Shown here: positions 37,494-46,224 of the stretch, one piece after another
Layout of the letters: every line of letters starts with the position of its first letter
Numbering within the stretch: position 1 is the first letter of the stretch
Assembly: GCA_003315335.1 (NCBI GenBank)
Contig: QNRL01000001.1
Span: 558,001-622,000 of the forward strand
DNA from: Pseudocitrobacter faecalis
GTDB lineage: Bacteria; Pseudomonadota; Gammaproteobacteria; Enterobacterales; Enterobacteriaceae
Direction: 5' to 3'
Length of the DNA stretch: 64,000 nucleotides
Position numbers and translations under genes: made by a program
Notes under the pieces: model-generated
Seen by the model: only the letters and a program-made list of their open reading frames with translations
What the model was told of the DNA's origin: nothing
The model's database searches: none

Positions 37494-37520
37494 CGCCCAT
37501 CTTCGGATGGGCGATTTATT
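37494..37520 (+). terminator. Terminator after sdaA
   Basis: CGCCCATC, TTCG tetraloop, GATGGGCG (37494-37513), then ATTTATTT. The stable tetraloop stem lies eight bases after the sdaA stop. Confidence 0.88.
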
Positions 37521-37609
37521 TCTCTCTTTTCCCTCACTTTTTTCTTCGCGCACCGCTAAACTTGCATGTGTTGCCGTGAAAGGCTCTGGCCAGGTATTGA
37601 GCATCGGAT

Positions 37610-39184
37610 ATGCAATCTGCGCACTGGATAGTAAAACAATATCTTCATAAGCGTATTCTTCTCTGCGTTCTGGTGGCGCTGGGTGTCTTTTCGCTTACGC
37701 TGGGTATTGGATTTATTTTACAGCGTAGCGAAAATAAACAGCAGATAGAAAGCTATACCCTGCGCGCGGTCACCACGATGGAAAAGATCCTGCGAAGTCT
37801 GGAAAAAGAGCGTATTGACCTGCAGCCTCTCATCGGAAAACCGTGTAATGACAACCTGTTACAGCTTCGTCAGCAGGTCGCAACCTTAAAAACTGCACGC
37901 TCAATTTTCCTGGTCAAGGACGGTATTCTTTACTGCTCCAGCGCCTTTGGCGAGCGCAACATTCCGTTGCGCAAATTGCAGCCCAGGTTAGCGGCCAGCA
38001 CGCCAAATATCATCCTCACCATAGATCGTTCGCTGGTCAAAGGAAGTCCCGTTTTGATGCAGTGGTTCCCGGCGGCACAGGACGATCGCAATGGCGTGGT
38101 GATCGGGATTAACATTGATTTGGTCAGCGAGATGATTCTCGACCCTTTCCCGCCGCTCATTACGCGCACCAGTCTGGGTATTGATAATGCCTATTACATG
38201 GACGGCGTGGGTATCAGCGAGCAGCGATTGCAGCGTAAAGGTGAGATGTTCTATTCGCAGGCATCCCGGGCATACCCTTTCAGCATTGCCGTTAGCGGCC
38301 CCTCATTCTGGACGCTGGCATTGCATGAATTACCCGGCAGGCTACCGCTGGCGCTGATCCTCAGTCTGCTTTTCGCATGGATAACCTGGATTGCCACCGC
38401 CAGAAGAATGAGCTTCTCCTGGGAAATCAACATGGGCATCGCCCAGCGCGAATTTACCCTTTTCTGCCAGCCGCTGATGAACACCCGTGCCCAGCGCTGC
38501 GACGGCGTTGAGATCCTGCTGCGCTGGAATAATCCCCGTCTCGGCCCGATTGCGCCAGATGTGTTTATCCCCATTGCCGAAGCCAAAAATCTGATCCTGC
38601 CGCTGACTCGCTATGTGCTCAATGAAACGGCGCAACAGTTGCATTACTTTCCCGCCGATCCGAAGTTCCATATCGGCATCAACGCTGCCGCGGCGCATTT
38701 CCGTGATGACAAGTTGCTTCTTGCAGACCTCAACAATCTGTGGTTCAGCGTAAATCCCACCGTCCAATTAACCATTGAACTGACCGAGCGCGACGCGCTG
38801 CACGACGTGAACAGCAAGCTTTTACGCGAGCTGCACAGCAAGAAAGTTCAGCTGGCAATTGATGATTTCGGCACCGGCAACAGTTCGCTCTCGTGGCTTG
38901 AGAAACTGCATCCCGATGTGCTGAAAATTGATAAATCATTTACCCACGCGATTGGTACTGATGCGGTTAACTCAACGGTGACGGACATTATCATTGCGCT
39001 GGGACAGCGGTTGAACATTGAGTTGGTGGCGGAAGGGGTGGAAACGCCGGAGCAGGCAAACTATTTGCAGCGCCACGGCGTGCATTTACTGCAGGGTTAT
39101 CTCTACGCGCCGCCGATGCCACTGGCAGAATTCCCCCAGTGGCTGGCGAAGCATAACGGGCTACCTCCGCCCGCTATGCCTTAA
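37610..39184 (+). CDS. pdeD: Cyclic di-GMP phosphodiesterase PdeD (CSS-motif EAL protein)
   Basis: A 524-residue inner-membrane protein: helix 1 (res ~16-38), periplasmic CSS domain with the CSS redox motif (GILYCSSAFGER) and a second cysteine (IGKPCNDN), helix 2 (res ~245-265), then a cytosolic EAL domain. Catalytic motifs are present: EILLRW (the EAL position reads EIL, as in E. coli PdeD), ELTERD, LAIDDFGTGNSS, KIDKSF and LVAEGVETPEQ. It should hydrolyse c-di-GMP to pGpG, with activity tuned by disulfide formation in the periplasm, linking it to dsbB-type redox state. N-terminus is diverged from E. coli. Confidence 0.92.
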   Translation: MQSAHWIVKQYLHKRILLCVLVALGVFSLTLGIGFILQRSENKQQIESYTLRAVTTMEKILRSLEKERIDLQPLIGKPCNDNLLQLRQQVATLKTARSIFLVKDGILYCSSAFGERNIPLRKLQPRLAASTPNIILTIDRSLVKGSPVLMQWFPAAQDDRNGVVIGINIDLVSEMILDPFPPLITRTSLGIDNAYYMDGVGISEQRLQRKGEMFYSQASRAYPFSIAVSGPSFWTLALHELPGRLPLALILSLLFAWITWIATARRMSFSWEINMGIAQREFTLFCQPLMNTRAQRCDGVEILLRWNNPRLGPIAPDVFIPIAEAKNLILPLTRYVLNETAQQLHYFPADPKFHIGINAAAAHFRDDKLLLADLNNLWFSVNPTVQLTIELTERDALHDVNSKLLRELHSKKVQLAIDDFGTGNSSLSWLEKLHPDVLKIDKSFTHAIGTDAVNSTVTDIIIALGQRLNIELVAEGVETPEQANYLQRHGVHLLQGYLYAPPMPLAEFPQWLAKHNGLPPPAMP

Positions 39185-39193
39185 AGGTTCGCG

Positions 39194-40753
39194 TTACTCT
39201 TCTTCGTCATGTTCTGACGGTTGCTTCACCACGCGCACCTGGTCGATGCGATAATTATTGGCTTCGGTGATGGTTATCTGCAACGGCGCCAGTTCAATCA
39301 CATCACCGACCTTCGGAATATGACCGTTAACGGCGATCACCAGGCCCGCAACGGTGGCGATATCCTCTTCGTCGTTGACCAGATTATCGATATCCAGCGC
39401 CTGTTGCAGCGCGTGCAAATCGGTACCGCCCTTCACAATCCACCCTTCGCCATCGGCGACGATCTCCGGCGTTTCATCGGCGTCCGGGAACTCACCGGCG
39501 ATCGCCTCCAGCACATCCAGCGGCGTGACCAGGCCCTGTACTACGCCAAACTCATTGGTGACGATAACAAAGCTGCCTTTCGCCCGACGCAGTACGCCCA
39601 GCAGGTTAATCGGGTCAAGTGTATCCGGCACCACAATGGCTGGATGGGCTGAGGCAATTGCCGCCACGTCATCTCCGGCTTCCAGCGCCACCAGCATCTC
39701 TTTGGCGCGAACGATACCGATAACCTCATCCAGTTCGCCACGACACACCGGGAACAGGCTGTGCGGCGACGAAAGCAGCTGTTCGCGGATTTCGTCTTTG
39801 CTGAGGTCAGCATCGACCCAACTGATTTCGCCACGCGGGGTCATGATGCTGCGCAGGGAACGCGAAGCCAGCGTCAACACGCCGTTAATCATATAGCGCT
39901 CTTCTTCCGCAAACGCACCTTCAGGTACTGACACAGGCGTAGGGTTATCCCCTTCCTGTTGCGGGCTGGCCTGCTTACGGCTGCCCATCAGGCGCAGAAT
40001 GGCATCTGCCGTACGCGCACGTAATGGCAGCGTTGACTGATGACGAATAAAGTTACGACGCGCAATCTGGTTAAACAGTTCGATGATGATTGAGAAACCA
40101 ATCGCCGCGTACAGGTAACCTTTCGGAATGTGGAAACCGAAACCTTCCGCCACGAGGCTCAAACCGATCATCAGCAGGAAGCTCAGACAGAGCACCACCA
40201 CCGTCGGATGCTGGTTGACGAAGTTCGTCAACGGCTTTGAAGCCAGCAACATCACGCCCATTGCAATCACCACTGCCGCCATCATGACAGGCAGATCGTT
40301 CACCATCCCCACGGCGGTAATGACCGCATCAAGGGAGAAGACGGCATCCAGCACGACAATTTGCAGTACCACAACCCAGAAGCTGGCGTAGCCTTTGCCG
40401 TGTCCAGCATCGTGCTGGCGGTTTTCCAGCCGTTCATGAAGCTCGGTTGTCGCCTTAAACAACAGGAACAGACCACCCAACAGCATGATCAAATCACGCC
40501 CGGAGAACGAGTAATCCCACACGCTGAACAGCGGCGCGGTGAGCGTGACCATCCACGAGATCACCGAGAGCAGGCCCAGACGCATTATCAGCGCCAACGA
40601 CAGGCCGATCAGGCGTGCTTTATCACGCTGTTTCGGCGGCAGTTTATCCGCAAGGATCGCAATAAAGACCAGGTTATCAATACCCAGTACGATTTCCAGG
40701 ACGACAAGCGTCAACAAACCGGCCCAGATTGACGGGTCCATTAACAATTCCAT
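39194..40753 (-). CDS. yoaE: TerC/CorC-type membrane protein YoaE
   Basis: A 519-residue protein with an N-terminal TerC-family membrane domain of about seven helices ([38 protein letters not shown]), a pair of CBS domains (res ~300-420, starting [14 protein letters not shown]) and a C-terminal CorC_HlyC domain. The acidic residues in the membrane motifs are those conserved in proposed metal exporters of the family. It is convergent with pdeD; substrate is not proven. Confidence 0.93.
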   Translation of the reverse strand: MELLMDPSIWAGLLTLVVLEIVLGIDNLVFIAILADKLPPKQRDKARLIGLSLALIMRLGLLSVISWMVTLTAPLFSVWDYSFSGRDLIMLLGGLFLLFKATTELHERLENRQHDAGHGKGYASFWVVVLQIVVLDAVFSLDAVITAVGMVNDLPVMMAAVVIAMGVMLLASKPLTNFVNQHPTVVVLCLSFLLMIGLSLVAEGFGFHIPKGYLYAAIGFSIIIELFNQIARRNFIRHQSTLPLRARTADAILRLMGSRKQASPQQEGDNPTPVSVPEGAFAEEERYMINGVLTLASRSLRSIMTPRGEISWVDADLSKDEIREQLLSSPHSLFPVCRGELDEVIGIVRAKEMLVALEAGDDVAAIASAHPAIVVPDTLDPINLLGVLRRAKGSFVIVTNEFGVVQGLVTPLDVLEAIAGEFPDADETPEIVADGEGWIVKGGTDLHALQQALDIDNLVNDEEDIATVAGLVIAVNGHIPKVGDVIELAPLQITITEANNYRIDQVRVVKQPSEHDEEE

Positions 40754-41007
40754 GAGCGACTCCAGCTAATAAGATGACGCGTCATCGCGCTGTCAAATAC
40801 AGGCGTGACAATTTCGGACAAAAGGGAACGGTGGCGCGGCTGGCCGGGGTGTACTGCACAAATGTGCGATGTGAACGTGTAAAGGCGTCGGTGACGGTCC
40901 ATACTTTGGGCTGCTGCCCTATACTCCTGCAAAATTAAACGGAAGCTAAACATAGCAAAAACTGATCACAATTTGGCAAAGATTTACCTGTCTTTGCAAT
41001 AAGTAAG

Positions 41008-41032
41008 ATTATTTTTTGCGCCGCAAAATAAT
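41008..41032. promoter_or_regulatory. Mlc/NagC-type operator 1 upstream of manX
   Basis: ATTATTTT (41008-41015) and AAAATAAT (41025-41032) form an exact eight-base inverted repeat around a G/C-rich nine-base spacer, the shape of Mlc/NagC operators (TTATTT...AAATAA). It lies in the 458-bp gap between yoaE and manX (40754-41211), which otherwise shows only promoter-like AT-rich sequence and no supported gene. Confidence 0.7.
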
Positions 41033-41070
41033 TGGCCCCCTTTGACTAAATTACGGATCTTCATCACATT

Positions 41071-41098
41071 AATTATTTTTTCACTATCTAAAATAATT
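41071..41098. promoter_or_regulatory. Mlc/NagC-type operator 2 upstream of manX
   Basis: AATTATTTT (41071-41079) and AAAATAATT (41090-41098) form an exact nine-base inverted repeat with a ten-base spacer. Its centre is about 64 bp from that of operator 1, near six helical turns. A TCACA CRP half-site lies between the two. Confidence 0.7.
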
Positions 41099-41211
41099 CT
41101 CGGCAGTTATTAATTTTTTCTCTCAAACCCTTATCTGAATCGATTCGGTCACGATATCGCTTCAACAAGCATCAGCCCGCCTGATGCAACGATAATAAAA
41201 GGAGGTAGCAA

Positions 41212-42174
41212 GTGACGATTGCTATTGTAATAGGCACACATGGTTGGGCAGCAGAACAACTGCTGAAGACGGCAGAGATGCTGTTGGGCGAGCAGGAAAA
41301 TGTGGGTTGGATCGATTTCGTGCCTGGCGAAAACGCCGAGACATTAATCGAAAAATACAACGCACAGCTGGCAAAGCTTGATACCAGCAAAGGCGTGCTG
41401 TTCCTCGTTGATACCTGGGGCGGAAGCCCGTTCAACGCGGCCAGTCGCATTGTCGTCGATAAAGAACAGTATGAAGTCATCGCGGGCGTCAACATTCCGA
41501 TGTTAGTGGAAACGCTGATGGCGCGTGATGATAACCCGTCGTTTGATGAGCTGGTGGCGATTGCCGTTGAAACGGGCCGTGAAGGCGTGAAAGCGCTGAA
41601 AGCGAAGCCGGTTGAAAAAGCCGCGCCAGCCCCGGTCGCAGCGAAACCTGCGGCTCCGGTTAAACCGATGGGTGAAAATGACTACATGGTCATTGGCCTC
41701 GCGCGTATCGATGACCGTTTAATCCACGGTCAGGTCGCTACCCGCTGGACTAAAGAAACCAACGTCCGCCGCATCATCGTCGTCAGCGATGAAGTTGCCG
41801 CAGATACCGTACGTAAAACCCTGCTGACGCAGGTTGCTCCTCCGGGCGTAACCGCGCATGTGGTTGATATTGCCAAGATGCTTCGCGTCTACAACAACCC
41901 GAAATACGCGGGTGAACGAGTGATGCTGCTGTTCACGAACCCGACGGATGTCGAACGCCTTGCTGAAGGTGGTGTGAAATTCACCTCCATCAACATCGGC
42001 GGTATGGCCTTCCGCCAGGGTAAAACTCAGGTGAATAACGCCGTTTCGGTCGATGAAAAAGATATTGAAGCGTTCAAGAAGTTGAACGCCCGTGGTATCG
42101 AGCTGGAAGTCCGTAAGGTCTCCAACGATCCGAAACTGAAAATGATGGATCTGATTAACAAGATTGGCAAATAA
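41212..42174 (+). CDS. manX: Mannose PTS enzyme IIAB
   Basis: A 320-residue cytosolic phosphocarrier. IIA domain (res 1-130) has the phosphohistidine in IGTHGWAAEQ (His10); an Ala/Pro/Lys-rich linker (res ~133-155) leads to the IIB domain with LARIDDRLIHGQVATRW, where the second phosphohistidine sits. Start is GTG at 41212 with a very strong AGGAGG ribosome site. It receives phosphate from HPr and passes it to sugars entering through ManYZ (mannose, glucose, glucosamine). In E. coli its mRNA is also a target of the SgrS small RNA. Confidence 0.96.
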   Translation: MTIAIVIGTHGWAAEQLLKTAEMLLGEQENVGWIDFVPGENAETLIEKYNAQLAKLDTSKGVLFLVDTWGGSPFNAASRIVVDKEQYEVIAGVNIPMLVETLMARDDNPSFDELVAIAVETGREGVKALKAKPVEKAAPAPVAAKPAAPVKPMGENDYMVIGLARIDDRLIHGQVATRWTKETNVRRIIVVSDEVAADTVRKTLLTQVAPPGVTAHVVDIAKMLRVYNNPKYAGERVMLLFTNPTDVERLAEGGVKFTSINIGGMAFRQGKTQVNNAVSVDEKDIEAFKKLNARGIELEVRKVSNDPKLKMMDLINKIGK

Positions 42175-42236
42175 GCTATCTCGTTAATTGTCACTCAGTT
42201 TTCACACTTTAGTCTTACGTTTATAGGAGAAGTACA

Positions 42237-43037
42237 ATGGAGATTACCACTCTTCAAATTGTGCTGATATTCATCGTTGCCTGTATCGCAGGTATGGAGT
42301 CGATCCTTGATGAGTTTCAGTTCCACCGTCCGCTGGTGGCATGTACCCTGGTCGGTATCGTTCTTGGCGATATGAAAACCGGTATCATCATCGGTGGTAC
42401 GCTGGAAATGATCGCCCTGGGTTGGATGAACATCGGTGCGGCGGTTGCGCCTGACGCCGCGCTGGCATCCATCATCTCAACCATTCTGGTTATTGCAGGT
42501 CAGCAGAGCATCGGCGCCGGTATCGCGCTGGCGATTCCTCTGGCTGCGGCAGGCCAGGTTCTGACCATCATCGTACGTACCATTACCGTGGCCTTCCAGC
42601 ACGCAGCGGATAAGGCGGCCGATAATGGCAACCTGACGGCACTCTCCTGGATCCACGTCTCCTCCCTGTTCCTGCAGGCGATGCGTATCGCTATCCCGGC
42701 CGTGATCGTGGCGGTGTCCGTGGGTACCAGCGAAGTGCAGAACATGCTGAACGCGATCCCGGAAGTGGTCACCAGCGGTCTGAACATCGCCGGCGGTATG
42801 ATTGTTGTCGTCGGTTACGCCATGGTTATTAACATGATGCGTGCAGGCTACCTGATGCCGTTCTTCTACCTGGGCTTCGTTACCGCTGCTTTCACCAACT
42901 TCAACCTGGTTGCGCTGGGTGTGATTGGTGCGGTAATGGCGATTCTGTACATTCAGCTGAGCCCGAAATATAACCGCGTTGCGGGTGCTGCGGCTCCGGC
43001 TGCTGGCGCGAACGATCTTGATAACGAACTGGACTAA
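42237..43037 (+). CDS. manY: Mannose PTS permease component IIC
   Basis: A 266-residue membrane protein of the mannose-sorbose PTS IIC family (MEITTLQIVLIFIVACIAGM; GTLEMIALGWMNIGAAVAPD), with eight or nine helices. With ManZ it forms the sugar channel in the inner membrane; E. coli ManYZ is also the entry route of phage lambda DNA and several class II bacteriocins. Ribosome site AGGAGA; ends 12 bases before the manZ ATG. Confidence 0.96.
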   Translation: MEITTLQIVLIFIVACIAGMESILDEFQFHRPLVACTLVGIVLGDMKTGIIIGGTLEMIALGWMNIGAAVAPDAALASIISTILVIAGQQSIGAGIALAIPLAAAGQVLTIIVRTITVAFQHAADKAADNGNLTALSWIHVSSLFLQAMRIAIPAVIVAVSVGTSEVQNMLNAIPEVVTSGLNIAGGMIVVVGYAMVINMMRAGYLMPFFYLGFVTAAFTNFNLVALGVIGAVMAILYIQLSPKYNRVAGAAAPAAGANDLDNELD

Positions 43038-43049
43038 CAGGTGAGCGAC

Positions 43050-43901
43050 ATGGTTGATACAACTCAAACTACCACCGAGAAAAAACTCACTCCGAGCGAC
43101 ATCCGTGGCGTGTTCCTGCGTTCAAACCTGTTCCAGGGTTCATGGAACTTCGAACGTATGCAGGCGCTGGGCTTCTGCTTCTCCATGGTGCCGGCGATCC
43201 GTCGTCTGTATCCTGAGAACAACGATGCGCGTAAACAGGCTATCAAGCGTCACCTGGAGTTCTTTAACACCCATCCGTACGTTGCAGCACCGGTTCTCGG
43301 CGTAACGCTTGCGATGGAAGAACAGCGTGCTAACGGCGCTGAAATTGACGATGCGGCTATCAACGGTATCAAAGTCGGTCTGATGGGCCCGCTGGCAGGC
43401 GTCGGCGACCCGATCTTCTGGGGTACTGTGCGTCCCGTCTTCGCGGCGCTCGGTGCAGGTATCGCGATGAGCGGCAGCCTGCTTGGGCCTCTGCTGTTCT
43501 TCATCCTGTTTAACGTTGTGCGTCTGGCGACCCGTTACTACGGTGTGGCGTATGGCTACCGTAAAGGTGTCGATATCGTTAAAGATATGGGCGGCGGCTT
43601 CCTGCAGAAACTGACTGAGGGGGCGTCAATCCTCGGCCTGTTTGTCATGGGGGCATTGGTTAACAAGTGGACGCACGTCAACATTCCACTGGTGGTTTCG
43701 ACCATCACCGGTCAGGATGGCCAGACGCGTGTCACGACTGTGCAGACAATCCTGGACCAGCTGATGCCGGGTCTGGTGCCGCTGCTGTTAACCTTCGCCT
43801 GTATGTGGCTGCTGCGTAAGAAAGTTAACCCGCTGTGGATCATCGTTGGCTTCTTCGTCATCGGTATCGCGGGCTACGCTGTCGGCCTGCTGGGTCTGTA
43901 A
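43050..43901 (+). CDS. manZ: Mannose PTS permease component IID
   Basis: A 283-residue IID component: [20 protein letters not shown] start, then [21 protein letters not shown] and [17 protein letters not shown], diagnostic of the family. ATG at 43050 is preferred because the upstream AGGTGAG is placed as its ribosome site; that same segment contains a GTG (43041) used in alternative annotations, giving 286 residues. Pairs with ManY in the membrane. A strong terminator follows. Confidence 0.95.
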   Translation: MVDTTQTTTEKKLTPSDIRGVFLRSNLFQGSWNFERMQALGFCFSMVPAIRRLYPENNDARKQAIKRHLEFFNTHPYVAAPVLGVTLAMEEQRANGAEIDDAAINGIKVGLMGPLAGVGDPIFWGTVRPVFAALGAGIAMSGSLLGPLLFFILFNVVRLATRYYGVAYGYRKGVDIVKDMGGGFLQKLTEGASILGLFVMGALVNKWTHVNIPLVVSTITGQDGQTRVTTVQTILDQLMPGLVPLLLTFACMWLLRKKVNPLWIIVGFFVIGIAGYAVGLLGL

Positions 43902-43914
43902 TATCTGTTGTGCG

Positions 43915-43941
43915 CCGGGGGCTTACGCCCCCGGTTTTTTT
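43915..43941 (+). terminator. Terminator of manXYZ
   Basis: CCGGGGGC, loop TTAC, GCCCCCGG (43915-43934) followed by seven T; 13 bases past the manZ stop. Confidence 0.93.
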
Positions 43942-43954
43942 ATTCGGAGGCTTA

Positions 43955-44413
43955 ATGACAATAACGGATTGGGTACTGGTTTTCTTCATCATCGCGCTGC
44001 TGGCTTTTGCCATTTACGACCAGTTCATCATGCCCCGCCGTCATGGCGCCACGCTGCTTTCTATCCCCCTTCTGCGTCGTAACCGCATAGATGGTGCAAT
44101 TTTCGTCGGTCTCATCGCGATTCTTATCTATAACAACATCAACAATAATGGTGCACAAATCACCACCTGGCTGTTATCGTCTCTGGCATTGATGGGTCTT
44201 TATCTGTTCTGGATCCGCAGCCCCAAAATCATTTTCAAATCGGCGGGTTTTTTCTTCGCCAATATCTGGATTGAATATCCGCGGGTGAAACAGATGAATT
44301 TATCTGAGGATGGTGTTCTGGTCATGCAATTAGAACAACGACGTTTGCTGGTTCGCGTGAAGAATATTGACGACCTCGAAAGAATATCCAGGCTTCTGCT
44401 TTCATCTCAATAA
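43955..44413 (+). CDS. yobD: DUF986 membrane protein YobD
   Basis: A 152-residue inner-membrane protein, same length as E. coli YobD, with three helices (res ~4-20, 45-62, 68-86) and a C-terminal cytosolic part ([20 protein letters not shown]). Start 43955 follows CGGAGG. Located just after the manXYZ terminator; some read-through could couple it to that operon. Function unknown. Confidence 0.93.
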   Translation: MTITDWVLVFFIIALLAFAIYDQFIMPRRHGATLLSIPLLRRNRIDGAIFVGLIAILIYNNINNNGAQITTWLLSSLALMGLYLFWIRSPKIIFKSAGFFFANIWIEYPRVKQMNLSEDGVLVMQLEQRRLLVRVKNIDDLERISRLLLSSQ

Positions 44414-44418
44414 GTTAC

Positions 44419-44440
44419 AAATATAGCCAGCGCTATGATT
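44419..44440. promoter_or_regulatory. MntR box 1 upstream of mntP
   Basis: AAATATAGCCAGCGCTATGATT, a 22-bp near-palindrome matching the MntR consensus as in mntH (AAACATAGC...GCTATGTTT). It starts six bases after the yobD stop. Confidence 0.75.
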
Positions 44441-44460
44441 GTGCTATTTTCCAGCACGTC

Positions 44461-44482
44461 AAACATAGCTCTGGCTATATCA
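44461..44482. promoter_or_regulatory. MntR box 2 upstream of mntP
   Basis: AAACATAGCTCTGGCTATAT followed by CA; a second MntR-type palindrome exactly 42 bp from the first (four helical turns). MntR with Mn2+ activates mntP in E. coli. Confidence 0.8.
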
Positions 44483-44533
44483 GCACAATAAACCCACGAT
44501 ATTAATTAACGTTTTTCTCACCTTATTTCGAAA

Positions 44534-44550
44534 ATGAAAATCGTTATCAT
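44534..44550. promoter_or_regulatory. Fur box upstream of mntP
   Basis: ATGAAAATCGTTATCAT matches the Fur inverted repeat ATGATAAT-N-ATTATCAT with two mismatches. It lies between the MntR boxes and the riboswitch, near the expected promoter. Confidence 0.65.
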
Positions 44551-44610
44551 TTAGCTAAAAGAAATAACACTTCTGTTCTTGGTTTATATTCTAAAAATAT
44601 GTTAAGGTTG

Positions 44611-44735
44611 CGTCCGTCGTTGGGGAGTAGCCGATTTTCAGTCATCTGAAAATGTGCGTGTCAACATACTCGTTGCAAAACGTGGCACGTACGAACCATT
44701 CAAACGCGAATGGTTAGGCGAGACCATAGATACGC
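44611..44735 (+). promoter_or_regulatory. yybP-ykoY manganese riboswitch of mntP
   Basis: The leader contains the conserved strands of the yybP-ykoY class: TTGGGGAGTAGCCGA near 44620, a variable stem (GATTTTCAGTCATCTGAAAAT), and the GTACGAACCATTC...GAATGGTTAGGCGAGACCA arm. Mn2+ binding between the two loop arms frees the ribosome site (GGGGGCAGGAG, 44750-44760) in E. coli mntP. The class also occurs upstream of alx; the gene following here is mntP. Confidence 0.9.
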
Positions 44736-44796
44736 TTACTGCTGTTTACTGGGGGCAGGAGTGTGTCATATGGATATTCCCGGTCTGGACGCTCTG

Positions 44797-45366
44797 ATGA
44801 ACGCATACGCAATTATTCTCCTCGCCCTTGGCATGTCGATGGATGCTTTCGCTGCATCGATGGGTAAAGGTGCCACACTCCACAAACCAAAATTTTCTGA
44901 AGCCATTCGTACCGGCCTTATCTTTGGCGTTATCGAAACCCTTACTCCGCTGATTGGTTGGGGGCTGGGTATGCTCGCCAGCCGCTTTGTGCTGGAGTGG
45001 AGCCACTGGGTGGCGTTCGTGCTGCTGGTCTTTTTAGGCGGACGAATGATTGTCGAAGGATTCCGGGGCGATGATAGCGATGAAGAGTGCGAACCGCCCC
45101 GCCGTCACGGTTTCTGGTTATTAGTGACCACCGCGATTGCCACCAGCCTTGATGCGATGGCGGTCGGTGTCGGTCTGGCGTTTTTACAGGTTAATATTCT
45201 GGTGATGGCGTTGGCCATCGGCTGTGCGACCTTCACCATGTCGACGCTGGGGATGATGATTGGCCGCTTTATCGGCCCGCTGCTTGGCAAACGGGCTGAA
45301 ATTCTCGGCGGTCTTGTGCTCATCGGCATTGGCGCAGAAATTCTCTACAGCCATTTCGCCGGTTAA
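44797..45366 (+). CDS. mntP: Manganese exporter MntP
   Basis: A 189-residue membrane protein with six helices in two repeated halves. Key acidic residues are in [14 protein letters not shown] (helix 1) and [14 protein letters not shown] (helix 4). It exports Mn2+ and protects against manganese toxicity. Start 44797 ([16 protein letters not shown]) gives the family length; however the only good ribosome site, CAGGAG, is placed for ATG 44770 ([10 protein letters not shown]), which would add nine residues, so the true start is open. Its stop overlaps that of rlmA by four bases. Confidence 0.93.
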   Translation: MNAYAIILLALGMSMDAFAASMGKGATLHKPKFSEAIRTGLIFGVIETLTPLIGWGLGMLASRFVLEWSHWVAFVLLVFLGGRMIVEGFRGDDSDEECEPPRRHGFWLLVTTAIATSLDAMAVGVGLAFLQVNILVMALAIGCATFTMSTLGMMIGRFIGPLLGKRAEILGGLVLIGIGAEILYSHFAG

Positions 45367-46160
45367 TCGTCCAAACGCTGCCAGACATGAATAGCAAAAT
45401 CGGTCTGGCAGTCAAAGTGTTCCTGCCCTTTCAGCGTCTCCCACACGTCCGGTTTAGCGCGCCAGGCAAACGGCGTCATCTGCAATAACGTCACCGCTTC
45501 TGTTCCACTTAACTGCATCGGGTATGCCAGCGCATCGTGCGTTTGCAGCGTGAAGCCCGACAACGTTTCCGAATGCGGTGCATGCAACTGAACTTCATCG
45601 TAAATCAGCCCTTTTAGCTCGACTAAATGTCGCGGCCCTGGGGTGACGGTAATCACCCATCCGCCGGGTTTGACCACTCTGGCCAGCTCTTCAGGGTTAC
45701 AGGGCGCGTAAATACGTACTACCACGTCCATGCTATTCGCCTCAAACGGCAAACGCTGACTCGAAGCCACACAGAAATCGACATTAGCGTAGCGCTTCGC
45801 CCCGGCGCGAATAGCGTTTTTCGCCACATCCAGTCCCCATGTATGGCCTGCTATCTCTGCAAAAGCATGTGTGTAGTACCCTTCCCCACAGCCAATATCC
45901 AGCAAATGCGCTGGCTTTATCCCGTCAAGCTTCGCGCAAATGGCATCGCGTAACGGTTGATAGTGTCCGGCATCAAGGAACGCGCGGCGCGCCTGCATCA
46001 TCTCTGCGCTGTCGCCCGGATCGCGGGAACGCTTATGCTGCACGGGCAGTAGATTGACATAGCCTTCTTTTGCCATATCAAACTGATGGCGTTGAGGACA
46101 GCAATAGCTGTTTCCGCTGCGGGTGAGCGGCGCGTGGCAGAGCGGGCAACTCCAGGACAT
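45363..46160 (-). CDS. rlmA: 23S rRNA (guanine745-N1)-methyltransferase
   Basis: A 265-residue methyltransferase. The N-terminal zinc finger has CPLCHAPL and CCPQRHQFD; the Rossmann core has [15 protein letters not shown] for S-adenosylmethionine binding. It methylates N1 of G745 in helix 35 of 23S rRNA. Start at 46160 (MSWSCPLCH) is set by the zinc finger; the frame runs on upstream into the PBP gene without conservation. It converges on mntP with overlapping stops. Confidence 0.94.
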   Translation of the reverse strand: MSWSCPLCHAPLTRSGNSYCCPQRHQFDMAKEGYVNLLPVQHKRSRDPGDSAEMMQARRAFLDAGHYQPLRDAICAKLDGIKPAHLLDIGCGEGYYTHAFAEIAGHTWGLDVAKNAIRAGAKRYANVDFCVASSQRLPFEANSMDVVVRIYAPCNPEELARVVKPGGWVITVTPGPRHLVELKGLIYDEVQLHAPHSETLSGFTLQTHDALAYPMQLSGTEAVTLLQMTPFAWRAKPDVWETLKGQEHFDCQTDFAIHVWQRLDD

Positions 46161-46224
46161 AACAACTCCGGGGGAATATTGAAAGGGCGAAAGTGTAACG
46201 CTTTTCGCCCCTGAGTGGGAGGAT

